NCBI GenBank assembly: GCA_028284485.1
Contig: JANQRQ010000174.1
Span: 1 to 54,239, forward strand
DNA from: Planctomycetaceae bacterium
GTDB lineage: Bacteria; Planctomycetota; Planctomycetia; Planctomycetales; Planctomycetaceae
Length of the DNA: 54,239 nucleotides
Direction of reading: 5' to 3'
Below, in pieces: positions 24,936 through 34,649 of the stretch (position 1 is its first letter; every line of letters begins with the position of its first letter). The notes under the pieces were generated by a model, which ran no database searches, was not told the origin of the DNA, and saw only the letters and a list, made by a program, of their open reading frames with translations. The position numbers were made by a program, and so were the translations under genes.

Positions 24936-25940
24936 ATGGATGCAATTTCCGCCTTCAGCACTTATGAGCGCGAGGCCCTCGAAGCGATCGAGTCTGCGGA
25001 TTCGGTCGACACTCTAGAAGCGGTCCGTATCGAATTCTTGGGTAAGAAGAAGGGCCGATTACGTGACCTTCAAAAGCTGCTCGGGCAGGTGGATCCAGCC
25101 GAACGTCCCGTCGTCGGTCAGCGATTCAACGAGGTTAAGAATCGAGTCGGCGAGCGACTTGACGAGCGAAAGAATCAACTCGATCGCCCTGAGGAGTCGT
25201 CGTTAACGGGATTGGATATTACTCTTCCCGGTACGCCGGTCCGATTAGGTCGCCGACATCCGCTAACGCAGACGATCGATGAATTCAAGGATATCATGGG
25301 GCGCTTCGGGTTTACGGTCGCCGATGGCCCGGAGATCGAAGACGACTTTCACAATTTTGTCGCGTTGAATATTCCGGAAGACCATCCTGCGCGGGATCCC
25401 CTCGAAAATTTCTATCTTGCCGCTGCATCGATTGCCAACGACAGGCAGGCGTTGTTGCGTAGCCAAACATCGACCGTTCAGATTCGCGTTATGGAACAGA
25501 CCAAGCCGCCGATCCGAATCGTTTCGGTCGGCCGCGTGTATCGTCCCGATACCATCGACGCCACCCATTCCTGCATGTTTCATCAGATGGAAGGTTTGAT
25601 GGTTGGAGATTCCGTTACGATGGCGGAATTAAAGACCGTTTTGCATCTGTTTGCAACAACCTACTTGGGCGAGGACGTGCAAATTCGGTTTCGCCCGTCC
25701 TTCTTTCCATTCACCGAGCCGTCGGTCGAAGTCGATATGAATTGGCACGGTAACTGGATCGAATTGGGAGGAGCGGGAATGGTCGATCCCAACGTTTTGA
25801 CGGCAGTCGGTTACGATCCGGAACAAGTCAGCGGCTTCGCATTTGGCTTGGGAATCGAACGGTTTTGCATGAGGCGCCACCACATTACCGACATTCGCCG
25901 TTTTATCGAAAACGACGTCCAGTTTCTGAGTCAGTTCTGA
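24936..25940 (+). CDS. pheS: Phenylalanyl-tRNA synthetase alpha subunit
   Basis: 334 residues, class II synthetase. The N-terminal coiled coil (about 1-90) binds tRNA. Motif 2 is [14 protein letters not shown] near 210, and motif 3 [16 protein letters not shown] is near 305-320. [13 protein letters not shown] near 275-287 belongs to the active site. PheS works only with PheT, but no pheT follows here: the next genes are unrelated. In most bacteria the two are adjacent, so pheT must lie elsewhere on the chromosome. Confidence 0.96.
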   Translation: MDAISAFSTYEREALEAIESADSVDTLEAVRIEFLGKKKGRLRDLQKLLGQVDPAERPVVGQRFNEVKNRVGERLDERKNQLDRPEESSLTGLDITLPGTPVRLGRRHPLTQTIDEFKDIMGRFGFTVADGPEIEDDFHNFVALNIPEDHPARDPLENFYLAAASIANDRQALLRSQTSTVQIRVMEQTKPPIRIVSVGRVYRPDTIDATHSCMFHQMEGLMVGDSVTMAELKTVLHLFATTYLGEDVQIRFRPSFFPFTEPSVEVDMNWHGNWIELGGAGMVDPNVLTAVGYDPEQVSGFAFGLGIERFCMRRHHITDIRRFIENDVQFLSQF

Positions 25941-26084
25941 TTCGTTATCGCTGCCGAAATCGATGGGACATGCGGAATCGACGGACAGAAAGTAGGGCCG
26001 GCGAGCTGTGAGCGGCATTGTTGCCCTGCTAGCAAGGGGTGTGACAACTGAAATGCTCTTGGAGCCACAAGGCAGGAGGTTCAA

Positions 26085-26621
26085 GTGGTCGAGACCAGAC
26101 GGGGCGATTTCATGGGCACGCCAATCCGGTGTGGCTCCCATTCAGGATGGCAGCGTTTCCAGATCGGTGCCGTCATCGTCATCGGAGTTTTCGCAACATC
26201 TGTCGGCTGTCAGATGGGAACTCCCCGAATTCTGCCAACGCCGCTGACCCATGATGAACAGAGGACTGCTCTCCTCGAGATCGTGCCTCTTGGCACAGCT
26301 CGGGAGGTGGCGGTCGAAAATCTATCCGAAGCCGGAGTCGAAGGACGGTTTGGAATTAGTGACTCCGTTTACTACTGCGATGTCTGGCAGCGAGATGAAA
26401 AGACGCGTTGGCATATCGACATGACGTTGCTGTTCGACGACTCGGGGCAACTCTACGAGATTAGACCCGTCGGCACAGTGGTCGATGTCGAATCTGGCTC
26501 GCCAGATTCCTCGCCAAATGTGGACACCTCAACTTCCGAAATCGAGCGTCAAGCTGACGAGGAGTCGGTGATCATTTCGCCGGATACATACCTCGGCGAG
26601 CCGGCATCGACTCCGCAGTAG
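26085..26621 (+). CDS. Hypothetical exported lipoprotein-like protein
   Basis: A GTG at 26085 has a perfect AGGAGG at 26074-26079, 5 bases upstream, so I prefer it to the ATG at 26112. Product 178 residues. A hydrophobic segment (about 25-40) ends FATSVGC, an imperfect lipobox with Cys42 as the possible lipid site. The rest includes ALLEIVPLGTAREVAVENLSEAGVEG, which looks like a small helical module, and a strand-rich part with YYCDVWQRDEKTRWHIDMTLLFDDSG. No function recognised. It ends 8 bases before the convergent zinc-ribbon gene. Confidence 0.7.
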   Translation: MVETRRGDFMGTPIRCGSHSGWQRFQIGAVIVIGVFATSVGCQMGTPRILPTPLTHDEQRTALLEIVPLGTAREVAVENLSEAGVEGRFGISDSVYYCDVWQRDEKTRWHIDMTLLFDDSGQLYEIRPVGTVVDVESGSPDSSPNVDTSTSEIERQADEESVIISPDTYLGEPASTPQ

Positions 26622-26628
26622 CTGCGAA

Positions 26629-27063
26629 TCAGTTCAATACCGCGGGGAAGTGAATCTTCCCTCCGCAAATCTTGCAGGCAACCTTAGCTCCCAGATATTT
26701 GCGACTGGCGCGAAGCTCTTCATCGCAATGGGGGCATTGGGCAAAGAAGGCGTGAACATTTAGAGATTTTTCCGAGAGGTTGAGCCGGAATTGACCGCGA
26801 CAGAACTTACATTTCACGCGTTGACCGGCATATTTTCTGCTAATCCGTAGCTCGCGGTTGCAGTTAGGGCATTCGACGTGAAATCCAGTTGCATGCACCT
26901 CGATCATGCTTTCGATTTCCTGCATCGGAATGAAACTCGGAATTTCGACACTATCCTGTTTTAGGTCTTCATTCAACAACTCGCGGCATGTTCGACAGTG
27001 AATCAAATGTTCCGGCATGTACTCGCCGCATTTGGGACAGGGTCCACCGGGCCAAGCTGGCAT
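26629..27063 (-). CDS. Triple zinc-ribbon protein
   Basis: 144 residues with three CxxC-pair modules. The first has CPKC (9-12) and CRTC (23-26), the second CPNC with CKFC about 20 residues later, the third CPHC with CKIC. The second and third are direct repeats, each with RxSRKYxGxxVxCKxC between. Each set of four Cys can hold one zinc. Related zinc-ribbon proteins in planctomycetes are poorly known; some bind nucleic acid and others assemble protein complexes. No catalytic part. It is divergent from nothing and upstream of the PQQ propeller gene is not coupled. Confidence 0.75.
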   Translation of the reverse strand: MPAWPGGPCPKCGEYMPEHLIHCRTCRELLNEDLKQDSVEIPSFIPMQEIESMIEVHATGFHVECPNCNRELRISRKYAGQRVKCKFCRGQFRLNLSEKSLNVHAFFAQCPHCDEELRASRKYLGAKVACKICGGKIHFPAVLN

Positions 27064-27213
27064 ATTTTTCTCACTCGATTGTAAGGCGAAAAATGGTCAG
27101 GCGAAGTGGCGTTAGGCCCATTTGCAAGACTCCGCACCTTAGGTCATGTCATCGTTCTGAATAATACCCACGCTGCGTTGGGTTGACGAGCCGAAGTTAT
27201 TTCGACCGTGGTT

Positions 27214-28461
27214 TTACTGTCTGGCATCGAGACGTGCGAGTCGGTGGTACGTTCGTAGGTACAAACGCCCGTGGGCAATCGCCGGAGTGGAATGACTCGG
27301 GTCGTCGAGCGAAGTCTTTCCGAATAGCTTGTATTCCGGTGAAGCCGCTACGACGACAACGTCGCCCGACTCGCTGATACAGTAGATTTTACCATCGATA
27401 CAAATCGGCGAACCACTGTAATTTCCGCCGACTCGCTTGGCCCAAACCTCGTTGCCGGTTGCTAATTCAACACAAGCAACGATTCCCTCATCACTCCATT
27501 CGTAAAGATGATCCCCATAAACGATGGGCGTTGGGACATAGGGGAGCTTCCGTTCCCGCGTCCAACGGATGCGATCTGCCGGTTTGATATCCGGTTTGTT
27601 TGTCGGATCGACCGCGATCTGGAGCACGCCGTACCGCCCACCCTGTCCGCAGGATGCGATAATCAGTCCGCCTCCATAAACGGGCGAAGCCACCGTGCGA
27701 AGCGGAAACTCGCCCGCTCTCCAATTCACCGTTCCGGTATGGGGATCGAGGCCGGTGACTCCCATCGCCCCGCTCACGCAGATGAGCTGTGGATCCTCTT
27801 CGCCTTCTTGCAGCACTAACGGAGTGGCGTAGGAGGTCTTTCGCATGTCCCGCAGGATGCTCCATCGGGTTTGTCCGGTTGCGCGATCGACTGCGATGAT
27901 CGAACTCGGTCCCATTTGGTCGTTAGGAATGATGACCAGGTCTTCAAAGATGATCGGTGAGACCCCCAGACCATGCTGGCTTTCGAAATTGCCCAGATGG
28001 CGACGCCACATCAAGTTTCCGTCAAAGTCATAGGCTGCCAATGCAAATTGTTCTTTGTCCGCGAACGCAACGTAAACACGTTCACCGTCCGTCGCCGGGC
28101 TACTGGATGCCCAACTGTTTTTCACATGTTTATGGCTGCGATTCATTCCGACCTGTTTGGACCAGATTTGGTCGCCGGTCTCGGTGTCGATGCACAAGAG
28201 GTATCGAACTGCGCCTTCGTCAACGGCAGAAGTGACGAACAGCCGGTCTTGCCAAATGACCGGAGAGGAGTGGCCAACGCCGGGCAATTCCACATTCCAT
28301 GCGTAGTCACCCGGACTCCAGCTTGTGGGGATGCCCGTCTGGGAGCTGATGCCCTCACCATTCTCGCCGCGAAACCTGGACCAATTCTGGGCCGAGGTCG
28401 TGTCGACAAATACAGCATTGATAAACAGCAATAAAGTACACAGCAGGCGCACATGCGTCAT
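27214..28461 (-). CDS. Exported PQQ-like beta-propeller (BamB-type)
   Basis: 415 residues with a signal peptide (about 1-24, ending TTSAQ). The mature part opens WSRFRGENGEGIS, typical of planctomycete PQQ-like propellers, and repeats tryptophan-docking motifs (VLLC IDTETGDQIWSKQV, AVDRATGQTRWSI, GLDPHTGTVNWRAG, CVELATGNEVWAKRV). These blades form an eight-bladed propeller like BamB or quinoprotein dehydrogenases. I see no quinone-ring or calcium ligands that would make it a dehydrogenase, so binding or outer-membrane assembly is more likely. It is a single gene. Confidence 0.85.
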   Translation of the reverse strand: MTHVRLLCTLLLFINAVFVDTTSAQNWSRFRGENGEGISSQTGIPTSWSPGDYAWNVELPGVGHSSPVIWQDRLFVTSAVDEGAVRYLLCIDTETGDQIWSKQVGMNRSHKHVKNSWASSSPATDGERVYVAFADKEQFALAAYDFDGNLMWRRHLGNFESQHGLGVSPIIFEDLVIIPNDQMGPSSIIAVDRATGQTRWSILRDMRKTSYATPLVLQEGEEDPQLICVSGAMGVTGLDPHTGTVNWRAGEFPLRTVASPVYGGGLIIASCGQGGRYGVLQIAVDPTNKPDIKPADRIRWTRERKLPYVPTPIVYGDHLYEWSDEGIVACVELATGNEVWAKRVGGNYSGSPICIDGKIYCISESGDVVVVAASPEYKLFGKTSLDDPSHSTPAIAHGRLYLRTYHRLARLDARQ

Positions 28462-28960
28462 TACGAGATACTCCGGTGAGAGTTTTCAACAGCGAATCGT
28501 GTCCGCGGGGGTTGCCAGTTCGCATGCCGACATTTCACGATTGTTTGACTCACGGACCGAATGAGAAACTTTATAGGTTGGATCGTGTGTCAAAATTTCG
28601 GTCCACTATGTGTCCGTATGGCGTTGCCATGGAATTCGAACTTTCCCAAACCGCCCAATCATAGAATGACTGAACAATTAGGTGAGTTCAAGCCTGTTTG
28701 AGCTTAGCGAGGCAGCACCTGTTGGGGGATTGGTTCGAATACCCTTGCTTGAATTACTCCGGGTCGAGTATCTTGAAGGGGCGAAGTTGGCACCACCGAA
28801 ATGGGCAATTGATCTGTAATTTTCCGCCGCGCTTCGCCCCAACAAATCATTTCCACATGGCGGGCCGATACCTTTGGTTTCCCGGTTCGTCATGCGCTAA
28901 TCGTGCTGGTATTGGCGTTTGATATCGGCCATCGGAGACGGACTCAGAACCGCGAAATTA
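28462..28960. other. Long divergent upstream region
   Basis: 499 bases between the minus-strand PQQ gene and the plus-strand sigma-54 activator gene. No gene or RNA recognised. A TTGG..TTGC pair at about 28731-28748 looked like a sigma-54 promoter but its spacing is wrong (see rejected). Confidence 0.5.
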
Positions 28961-31009
28961 ATGGCACCCGACCGAACCGGCGCTCGTGAACCCAATCTCG
29001 ATGAGAACCATCTGGCCTATCTCATCGTGCGGGACGGGCAAAAATGGCGTGATGTTTTTCGGTTGATGCCGGGACAGATAACGACTGTCGGCAGGGCGCC
29101 CAACAACCGTGTCGTTCTCCGCGACGAGATTTGTAGCCGTGACCATTGCGAACTCTATTTCGATGGAAAACGGTGGATCCTGCGCGACTTAGGCAGTCGC
29201 AATGGCACTTCGATTAATGGGCGGCGCGTTTCCGGCGAATGGCCACTGGAGAATGGGCAACTCATTCAAATCGGATCCTGTTTACTGGGATTTGCATACG
29301 ATCTTTCGCAATCGTTTCCCGAATTCGAAGAACCGGATGTCATCGAGAGTCGGACGGTGACGGCGGCCGGGATGAGCGTGCTGGATAGTCCGTTCGGCGC
29401 AGATGAACCAGATATTCTGCATCGTCGCCGGAAGACGCGGTTTCAACCGGGTGGTCTTGCTGCCGGCCTGGGACGTGACCCGACCAGCCATGAATTGGCC
29501 AAGCTATACCGTTTGGCGATTGAAATGGGTGCAGCGAAGGATCTTTCGCAGCTTGCAAACGTTGTCATGGACAGCCTGTTTTCGAGGACGTGTGCCGATG
29601 CTGGCGCGATCTTGCTGCTACCAACGGTCGAGGAGACGGAGCCCGCACCCGAGCAACTCGAATCGTACGCCGTGCGTTCACTGAGCGAGCATCCTTACCA
29701 GGTCATCTCGGAGTTTTTAGTCGAAAACGTGCTGACACATCCCGAGGCTGTTCTCGCTCGAGACGTGGCCGACGACAGCCGTCTTGCGAGTCGTGATAGT
29801 CTGGGAGAGATTCACGCGAAAAGTGTGATCTGCGCGCCGATTCGATTCGAACAAAACGTGTACGGTGCCATCCATCTTTACACCAGCAACCCGGAAACAC
29901 CGTTAGAGCCTGATGATTTGGAATACACGCTGGCTGTCGCCGATCAATTGGCGGTGGCATTAGAGAATCTGAATGAGCGGGAATCGTTGGCGGATGGGAT
30001 CGCGCGCATTCAGGATGAGAACGAGACTCTCCGACGTCAGCTTGAAATCGACAGTGAATTGGTCGGGGAAAGCCCGGCGATGCAGGAGTTGAGAGAAACG
30101 ATCGCGCGGATTGCCCCGACCGATGCCACTACCCTCGTGCGAGGGGAAAGCGGCGTCGGGAAGGAGCTTGTGGCCAGGGCAATTCATTTCAACAGTGGCC
30201 GTCGTGGTGGCCCACTCGTCTGCATGAATTGTGCGGCGCTGGCCGAGAATTTACTGGAAAGCGAACTCTTCGGTCACGAGAAAGGGTCCTTCACTGGAGC
30301 GACAGAACGAAAGATCGGCAAGTTTGAGCAGGCCGACACGGGAACGTTGTTTCTCGACGAGGTTGGCGAAATGGATTTGGGCATCCAGGCCAAATTCCTG
30401 CGCGTGCTCGAGGGGCACACCTTTGAGCGGATCGGTGGGCGTACGCCGATCACCGTCGACGTGCGCGTTGTTGCGGCCACGAATCGAGACCTCCAAAAGG
30501 CTGTCGAAGAGGGGATCTTTCGGAGTGATTTGTATTTTCGGCTATTTGTCGTCGACGTGCCCGTGACGCCTTTGCGACAGAGACGCTCGGATATTCCGAT
30601 TCTCGCGAAATATTTTCTCGATCGGTTTGCAGAAAAGACAGGGAGACGGGTCGGTCGGTTTAGCGATGCCGCCATGAAAAAGCTCGAGGCGTACGATTGG
30701 CCGGGCAATGTTAGGGAACTTCAAAACACTGTTGAAAGAGCAGTGATTCTATGTACAGATGAGATCGTCCAGCCCGAAGGGATTCAGCTTTCAGGGTTGG
30801 GAGCTGCTCAGGTGGAGGAAGTTGTTCCGGCATCGCCAGACGAATACCGCGCCGTCACCCTGGAGCAACTTGAGCAGGAGCACATTCTGCAGACGTTGGA
30901 AGAGACCAAATGGAATAAGTCGCAAGCGGCACAGATCCTGGGGATTGAACGATCCACTTTGGATCGCAAACTGAAGAGATATCAGGTAAATCGGCCCAAC
31001 AAACAATAA
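28961..31009 (+). CDS. FHA-GAF sigma-54-dependent activator
   Basis: ATG at 28961 gives 682 residues; a TTG at 28919 is possible. Domains: FHA (about 20-105, [25 protein letters not shown] and [15 protein letters not shown], the phosphothreonine-binding loops), GAF (about 195-345), AAA+ (about 370-600) and a Fis-type helix-turn-helix (about 645-675, [20 protein letters not shown]). In the AAA+ part GESGVGKE is Walker [13 protein letters not shown]alker B, and GSFTGA replaces GAFTGA, the loop that touches sigma-54; Thr is kept. FHA in place of a receiver suggests control by a Ser/Thr kinase, common in planctomycetes. Targets are unknown. Confidence 0.92.
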   Translation: MAPDRTGAREPNLDENHLAYLIVRDGQKWRDVFRLMPGQITTVGRAPNNRVVLRDEICSRDHCELYFDGKRWILRDLGSRNGTSINGRRVSGEWPLENGQLIQIGSCLLGFAYDLSQSFPEFEEPDVIESRTVTAAGMSVLDSPFGADEPDILHRRRKTRFQPGGLAAGLGRDPTSHELAKLYRLAIEMGAAKDLSQLANVVMDSLFSRTCADAGAILLLPTVEETEPAPEQLESYAVRSLSEHPYQVISEFLVENVLTHPEAVLARDVADDSRLASRDSLGEIHAKSVICAPIRFEQNVYGAIHLYTSNPETPLEPDDLEYTLAVADQLAVALENLNERESLADGIARIQDENETLRRQLEIDSELVGESPAMQELRETIARIAPTDATTLVRGESGVGKELVARAIHFNSGRRGGPLVCMNCAALAENLLESELFGHEKGSFTGATERKIGKFEQADTGTLFLDEVGEMDLGIQAKFLRVLEGHTFERIGGRTPITVDVRVVAATNRDLQKAVEEGIFRSDLYFRLFVVDVPVTPLRQRRSDIPILAKYFLDRFAEKTGRRVGRFSDAAMKKLEAYDWPGNVRELQNTVERAVILCTDEIVQPEGIQLSGLGAAQVEEVVPASPDEYRAVTLEQLEQEHILQTLEETKWNKSQAAQILGIERSTLDRKLKRYQVNRPNKQ

Positions 31010-31021
31010 ATGGAGAATTTG

Positions 31022-31037
31022 GAGCAAGCGATTGCTC
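31022..31037 (+). terminator. GNRA-capped hairpin after sigma-54 activator
   Basis: GAGCAA (31022-31027), loop GCGA, TTGCTC (31032-31037). A T run follows only 35 bases later, so a Rho-independent terminator is not secure; it may just be a 3' stabiliser. Confidence 0.35.
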
Positions 31038-31258
31038 GTTTCCGTATGAAGTTTGTCAAAATTCCCTATTTTTTTGTTGACAATCGGCCCGCGCTCCCCA
31101 AAAATTCGTAGCAGAAAACAACATCCCGCCTGTGACAATGCCTGCCTGAACGAAGTCCTTCCTCAAAGTATTCCGGCTGAGCAACGACCCAAGAGATGCC
31201 GGTCGAAAGAATACGATCTCGCGCTTAGGTGTGCGTACTGGCGGATGGAGTCTACAGT

Positions 31259-31276
31259 ATCTGAAATGTTTCAGAT
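31259..31276. promoter_or_regulatory. 18-base palindrome, operator candidate
   Basis: ATCTGAAA and TTTCAGAT flank TG, a perfect 8-bp inverted repeat. It ends 37 bases before the ATG of the acidic small protein at 31314. Position and symmetry fit an operator for a dimeric repressor or activator; no cognate regulator is assigned. Confidence 0.4.
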
Positions 31277-31313
31277 TTCTGTTTCAATCACAGATTGATT
31301 TGGAGTGAGAGGA

Positions 31314-31580
31314 ATGTCGATTACGTTCGAGGATTCTGATGCCCTCGTTGCTGATGCCGGGTTGGAAGTTGGGGAATTCACTGGTGAGTTCGAAATGCCC
31401 TTCGAAGAGGATGATTTCGAGGCGTTGGGCGTCAACCCATTGACACCGACTCCCGCAAAGCCCGGCTCTGAGGAAAAAGTCACGATGTTAGCAGCGCGCT
31501 ATGCGGCTGGTTTGCCGTTGTGGCACAACGACGACTGCTACGATCATGGACCGCGTGAAAGGGATTTGATGGGACAATAA
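31314..31580 (+). CDS. Small acidic protein, 88 aa
   Basis: I prefer the ATG at 31314, which has TGGAG 8 bases upstream, to the GTG at 31305. The first 45 residues are strongly acidic with no Lys or Arg (EDSDALVADAGLEVGEF, then FEEDDFEALGV), and the end (ARYAAGLPLWHNDDCYDHG) has one Cys and two His, with a possible metal site. No known family. The codon pattern and acidic bias make it look like a real gene; it could be an interaction or partner protein. Preceded by a palindrome and followed by a strong cruciform. Confidence 0.55.
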   Translation: MSITFEDSDALVADAGLEVGEFTGEFEMPFEEDDFEALGVNPLTPTPAKPGSEEKVTMLAARYAAGLPLWHNDDCYDHGPRERDLMGQ

Positions 31581-31611
31581 CCGTCCGACAAATCAGCGCC
31601 AAAACTGATGA

Positions 31612-31671
31612 CGGGCTCCCGTGACTGCCGAATCGCGAATTTCGCTATTCGGCAAAGATTTCGGGAGCCCG
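31612..31671. terminator. Long two-stem cruciform, likely bidirectional terminator
   Basis: Outer stem CGGGCTCCCG (31612-31621) pairs with CGGGAGCCCG (31662-31671), 10 of 10. Inner stem TGCCGAAT (31626-31633) pairs with ATTCGGCA (31647-31654), 8 of 8, with a further GCG/CGC stem inside. It lies between the acidic gene (plus) and greA (minus), which converge, and CTTTCTTTG follows on the plus side. It is the natural terminator for both. Confidence 0.72.
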
Positions 31672-31793
31672 AGCCTTTCTTTGCCCACAAAAATGCCGCG
31701 CTTGAGCGCTGGTCGTGAGTCGTTCTCGAGGCCCCCTGGAACAATCGCATTCGACCGAGGGCCAGACCGCACCAACGAAGATTCGCCCAACGC

Positions 31794-32273
31794 TTACAGG
31801 TCGATAATCTCGGTAACTTCCAGTTTGAGCGTGCCCCGCGGTACTTCGACCTCGACCGAATCCCCCACTTTCTTGCCGATCAGACTACTTGCCAGCGGAC
31901 TGCTGGTGAGGATTTTCATGACATCGCCGGTGTAATCTTCCTCGCCGGGGCCGACAAACTCGTACTGTTCTTCGGATCCGTCGTCCAGGTCCTTAACGGT
32001 TACCTTCGATCCAAAGGTAACGACTCCCTTGGGTAAGGTGGACTTGTCGACGATTTCGCTGTTTGCGAGTTTGGTCTTCAATTGGTTGATCTTCGCCTGC
32101 AACATGCCCTGCGCTTCGCGTTGGCCATGGTACTCGGCATTTTCGCTTAGGTCGCCTTCGGCGCGGGCCTCTGCAATCTTCTCAGCGATCTTCGGCATCT
32201 CGTCTTCTTCGAGACGGCGGATCTCTTCGCGAAGATTGTTGTAGCCTTCTTGAGATATCGGATGCCGTTCCAT
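31794..32273 (-). CDS. greA: Transcription elongation factor GreA
   Basis: 159 residues, normal length. The N-terminal coiled coil (about 1-75) carries the acidic tip [19 protein letters not shown], whose Asp and Glu act in the RNA polymerase secondary channel to cut backtracked RNA. The C-terminal FKBP-like domain ([22 protein letters not shown], ending LEVTEIIDL) docks on the polymerase. It stands alone. The convergent small acidic gene stops 213 bases from it, with the cruciform between. Confidence 0.95.
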   Translation of the reverse strand: MERHPISQEGYNNLREEIRRLEEDEMPKIAEKIAEARAEGDLSENAEYHGQREAQGMLQAKINQLKTKLANSEIVDKSTLPKGVVTFGSKVTVKDLDDGSEEQYEFVGPGEEDYTGDVMKILTSSPLASSLIGKKVGDSVEVEVPRGTLKLEVTEIIDL

Positions 32274-32354
32274 GGCAATTGTCCTCCCGTAATCAAAATG
32301 TGATGCATGCGGTCTGTTCGCCCAGCGATTATAGTCTCATCGGTCGAAACAACG

Positions 32355-33497
32355 CTATGCGACCTCTGTCCACGACTGCGACTGGGCGCTGCTCAACACG
32401 GCATCGCAAATTTTTTGAGTTTCTAATGCGTCCCGGAATGTTGGCGAAGCGGCCTGACCCGTAGCCAGTCCCTCCAAGAAGTCGGCAACCTGATGGACGA
32501 AACTGTGCTCATAACCGATCTGCAAACCGGGGACCCACCAATGATCCATGTAAGGATGATCGCCGCCGTGATCGGTCACGTGGATGGACCTCCAGCCCCG
32601 TACTCGTTCGTCGTCATCGTAATTGAAGTATTCAAGGCGATGCAGGTCGTGTAGGTCCCATTTGAGAGATCCTTTTTCGCCATTGATTTCGAATGTGTAA
32701 AGCGCCTTGTGCCCGCGCGCGTATCGGGTCGATTCGAACAAGCCGAGTGAACCATTTGAGAACCGACACAAGAACGCACAGGCATCGTCGATTTCCACCG
32801 GTTCTTTTTTACCGGTGAGATTATGCATCCGCTCTTTGACGAACGTTTCGGTCATGGCGTTCACCGTCGAGATTCGACCATTGAGCCAAATCGCCGTGTC
32901 GATGCAATGCGCCAAAAGGTCGCCGGTTACTCCGGAGCCGGCTGCTGCCGCGTCGAGGCGCCACAGCGCTGCGCCGCCTTGTGGTAAGTCTTCCGCGATT
33001 GTCCAGTCTTGAAGAAAGTTGGCACGATAATGGAAGATGCGTCCCAAGAGACCATCGTCAATCATTCGCTTGGCCAACGTGACGGCTGGGACGCGGCGAT
33101 AGTTGTACCACACCATGTTGGGCACACCGGCCTTTTCGATGGCTTGGCACATGCGCTCGCCCTGTTCGGCATCGATCGCCAGCGGCTTTTCACACAGCAC
33201 CATCTTGCCGTTTTCGGCTGCGGCCGTGGCGATTTCTTCGTGCAGATTATTCGGGACGCAAATATCAACCGCATCAATGTCGTCACGCGCGATCAATTGC
33301 TTCCAATCGGTTTCGATCGACTCGTAGCCCCAATTTTCTGCGAAGGCTTTCACGCTTTCTTCATTTCGAGCGCAGGCAGCCTTGAGGACTGGCCGATATT
33401 CTAAGTCGAAAAAATCGCTCACGCGCTTGTAAGCATTTGTGTGTGCCCGGCCCATGAAACCGTAGCCGATCATTCCAATGCGAAAGTCCTTCGCCAT
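32355..33497 (-). CDS. Gfo/Idh/MocA-family oxidoreductase
   Basis: The open frame reaches 33569, but the ATG at 33497 begins the usual Rossmann start ([21 protein letters not shown]), giving 380 residues. GYGFMG at about 10-15 binds the dinucleotide, and [11 protein letters not shown] near 98-108 carries the conserved EKP lysine. The C-terminal alpha/beta domain (about 130-380) shapes the sugar site. No signal, so it is cytoplasmic. Its neighbour upstream in transcription is a TIM-barrel isomerase, a pair often seen in planctomycete sugar and inositol catabolism. The gap is 114 bases. Confidence 0.88.
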   Translation of the reverse strand: MAKDFRIGMIGYGFMGRAHTNAYKRVSDFFDLEYRPVLKAACARNEESVKAFAENWGYESIETDWKQLIARDDIDAVDICVPNNLHEEIATAAAENGKMVLCEKPLAIDAEQGERMCQAIEKAGVPNMVWYNYRRVPAVTLAKRMIDDGLLGRIFHYRANFLQDWTIAEDLPQGGAALWRLDAAAAGSGVTGDLLAHCIDTAIWLNGRISTVNAMTETFVKERMHNLTGKKEPVEIDDACAFLCRFSNGSLGLFESTRYARGHKALYTFEINGEKGSLKWDLHDLHRLEYFNYDDDERVRGWRSIHVTDHGGDHPYMDHWWVPGLQIGYEHSFVHQVADFLEGLATGQAASPTFRDALETQKICDAVLSSAQSQSWTEVA

Positions 33498-33611
33498 GGT
33501 GCTGCCTCTTCTCTCTTTGTTTGCTGAATCCAACGGTGGTTCTAGAAGATTGTTTCGTTTCTCGATCAAGCGCCACTACGAGGAATCACCAAGTGGCGCT
33601 CTTGTTTTGCC

Positions 33612-34649
33612 TTAGGCGTCCCAGCCGTGGGCGTCCCGAACCTGGGACATCACGTCGAGGATTGTATTCCAAGTCGAGGGGGTTTCGAGCATTTCGTTGG
33701 GGAACATGCAACCGTCCCAGCAGATATGTTGAATCCCGCGTTGTTGCGCATCTTTCAGCCAATACGCGGAACATTTCACGATGTCCAACTTGCCATTCGG
33801 ATCGTCTGCCGGGCAGTGACGCCCCGTTTTGTCGTGACTGCCCGTGCCATGGACCGAACCGTCATTCTGTGCGACGTGAAAATCGATGGTCCAAGGCCGC
33901 AGAGCGTCGGTCATTTTCTCATAGGCGGCCCAAAACTCGTCTTCAGTGTACCCATCCTTCAGAAGCGCGTGCTGTTCTGCGTTGTAGCCGAGCAGGTACA
34001 GGTAAGTATGAGCGAGGTCCGCTTGGAATCCGACCGTCTCGGGCATGTCGACCGCTTCCAACAGATCGACCATGTCCTTCCACGAGTGCATACCGCCCCA
34101 GCAAATCTCGCCTTCGGCCGCAAGACGCTCCCCATGATCGGCCGCCACCTTAGCAGCTTCACGAAAAGTTGCGGCGATCATTTTCGTGCTTGCCTCGGGG
34201 TCTTCTGCCCAGGCTTCGGGGCTCGCAGCCGAGTCGATTCGAATGACTCCGTACTTTCTGACACCGTGTTCGTTAAAGACCTTTGCAATGCGGCAGGCTT
34301 TTTCGACAGCCAGGACGAATTTCTTTCGGGCCTCTTCGTCGCCCATGGCTGAATCGCCGACGGTTCCTGGCCAAACCGGTGCGACTAAAGAGCCGACGGC
34401 CAGGTGATTGGCTGCGATACTGTCGGCGATAGCTTTTAAGTCGTCGTCGCTCGCATCGGGATCGGTATGTGGGTGAAACAAGAAATAATCCACCCCGTCG
34501 TATTTGATGTCATCGACCTCAGCGCCGGCCGTCAATTCCACCATTCTTTCCAGGCTGATCGGTGGATGGTCTGTTCCTTCTTCCTTGCCGACCAGGCCTG
34601 GCCACATCGCATTGTGAAGTTTTGGAAATGACTTGGAATGGTCGCTCAT
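33612..34649 (-). CDS. TIM-barrel sugar isomerase/epimerase-like protein
   Basis: 345 residues, no signal peptide. Metal-ligand positions of the xylose-isomerase-like fold can be read: [13 protein letters not shown] near 130-142, [20 protein letters not shown] near 167-186, [14 protein letters not shown] near 200-213, and [15 protein letters not shown] near 248-262. The long loop around [22 protein letters not shown] is larger than in short members of the family. The substrate is probably a sugar or inositol derivative. It is just upstream of the Gfo/Idh/MocA gene, and the two could share a pathway. Confidence 0.82.
   Translation of the reverse strand: MSDHSKSFPKLHNAMWPGLVGKEEGTDHPPISLERMVELTAGAEVDDIKYDGVDYFLFHPHTDPDASDDDLKAIADSIAANHLAVGSLVAPVWPGTVGDSAMGDEEARKKFVLAVEKACRIAKVFNEHGVRKYGVIRIDSAASPEAWAEDPEASTKMIAATFREAAKVAADHGERLAAEGEICWGGMHSWKDMVDLLEAVDMPETVGFQADLAHTYLYLLGYNAEQHALLKDGYTEDEFWAAYEKMTDALRPWTIDFHVAQNDGSVHGTGSHDKTGRHCPADDPNGKLDIVKCSAYWLKDAQQRGIQHICWDGCMFPNEMLETPSTWNTILDVMSQVRDAHGWDA

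Larger units (their letters stand above)
31010..31313. other. Intergenic region with hairpins
   Basis: 304 bases. GAGCAA-GCGA-TTGCTC at 31022-31037 is a GNRA-capped hairpin 12 bases after the activator stop codon. TTGTCAA at 31053-31059 and TTGACAA at 31077-31083 form a 7-bp inverted repeat around a T-rich stretch, whose right arm is a good -35 box with no matching -10. The palindrome at 31259-31276 is listed separately. Confidence 0.5.

Noticed and set aside
28730..28745. GGTTCGAATACC resembling a tRNA T-arm
   Set aside because: No anticodon arm, D-arm or acceptor stem fits around it. The same applies to ATTCGAATCC at about 41938, inside the DUF1549 gene.
28731..28748. TTGG...TTGC resembling a sigma-54 (-24/-12) promoter before the activator gene
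   Set aside because: The GG and GC elements are 13 bases apart instead of 10, which sigma-54 promoters do not tolerate.
31077..31082. TTGACA box after the sigma-54 activator
   Set aside because: No -10 box at the right distance; the inverted repeat is the better reading.
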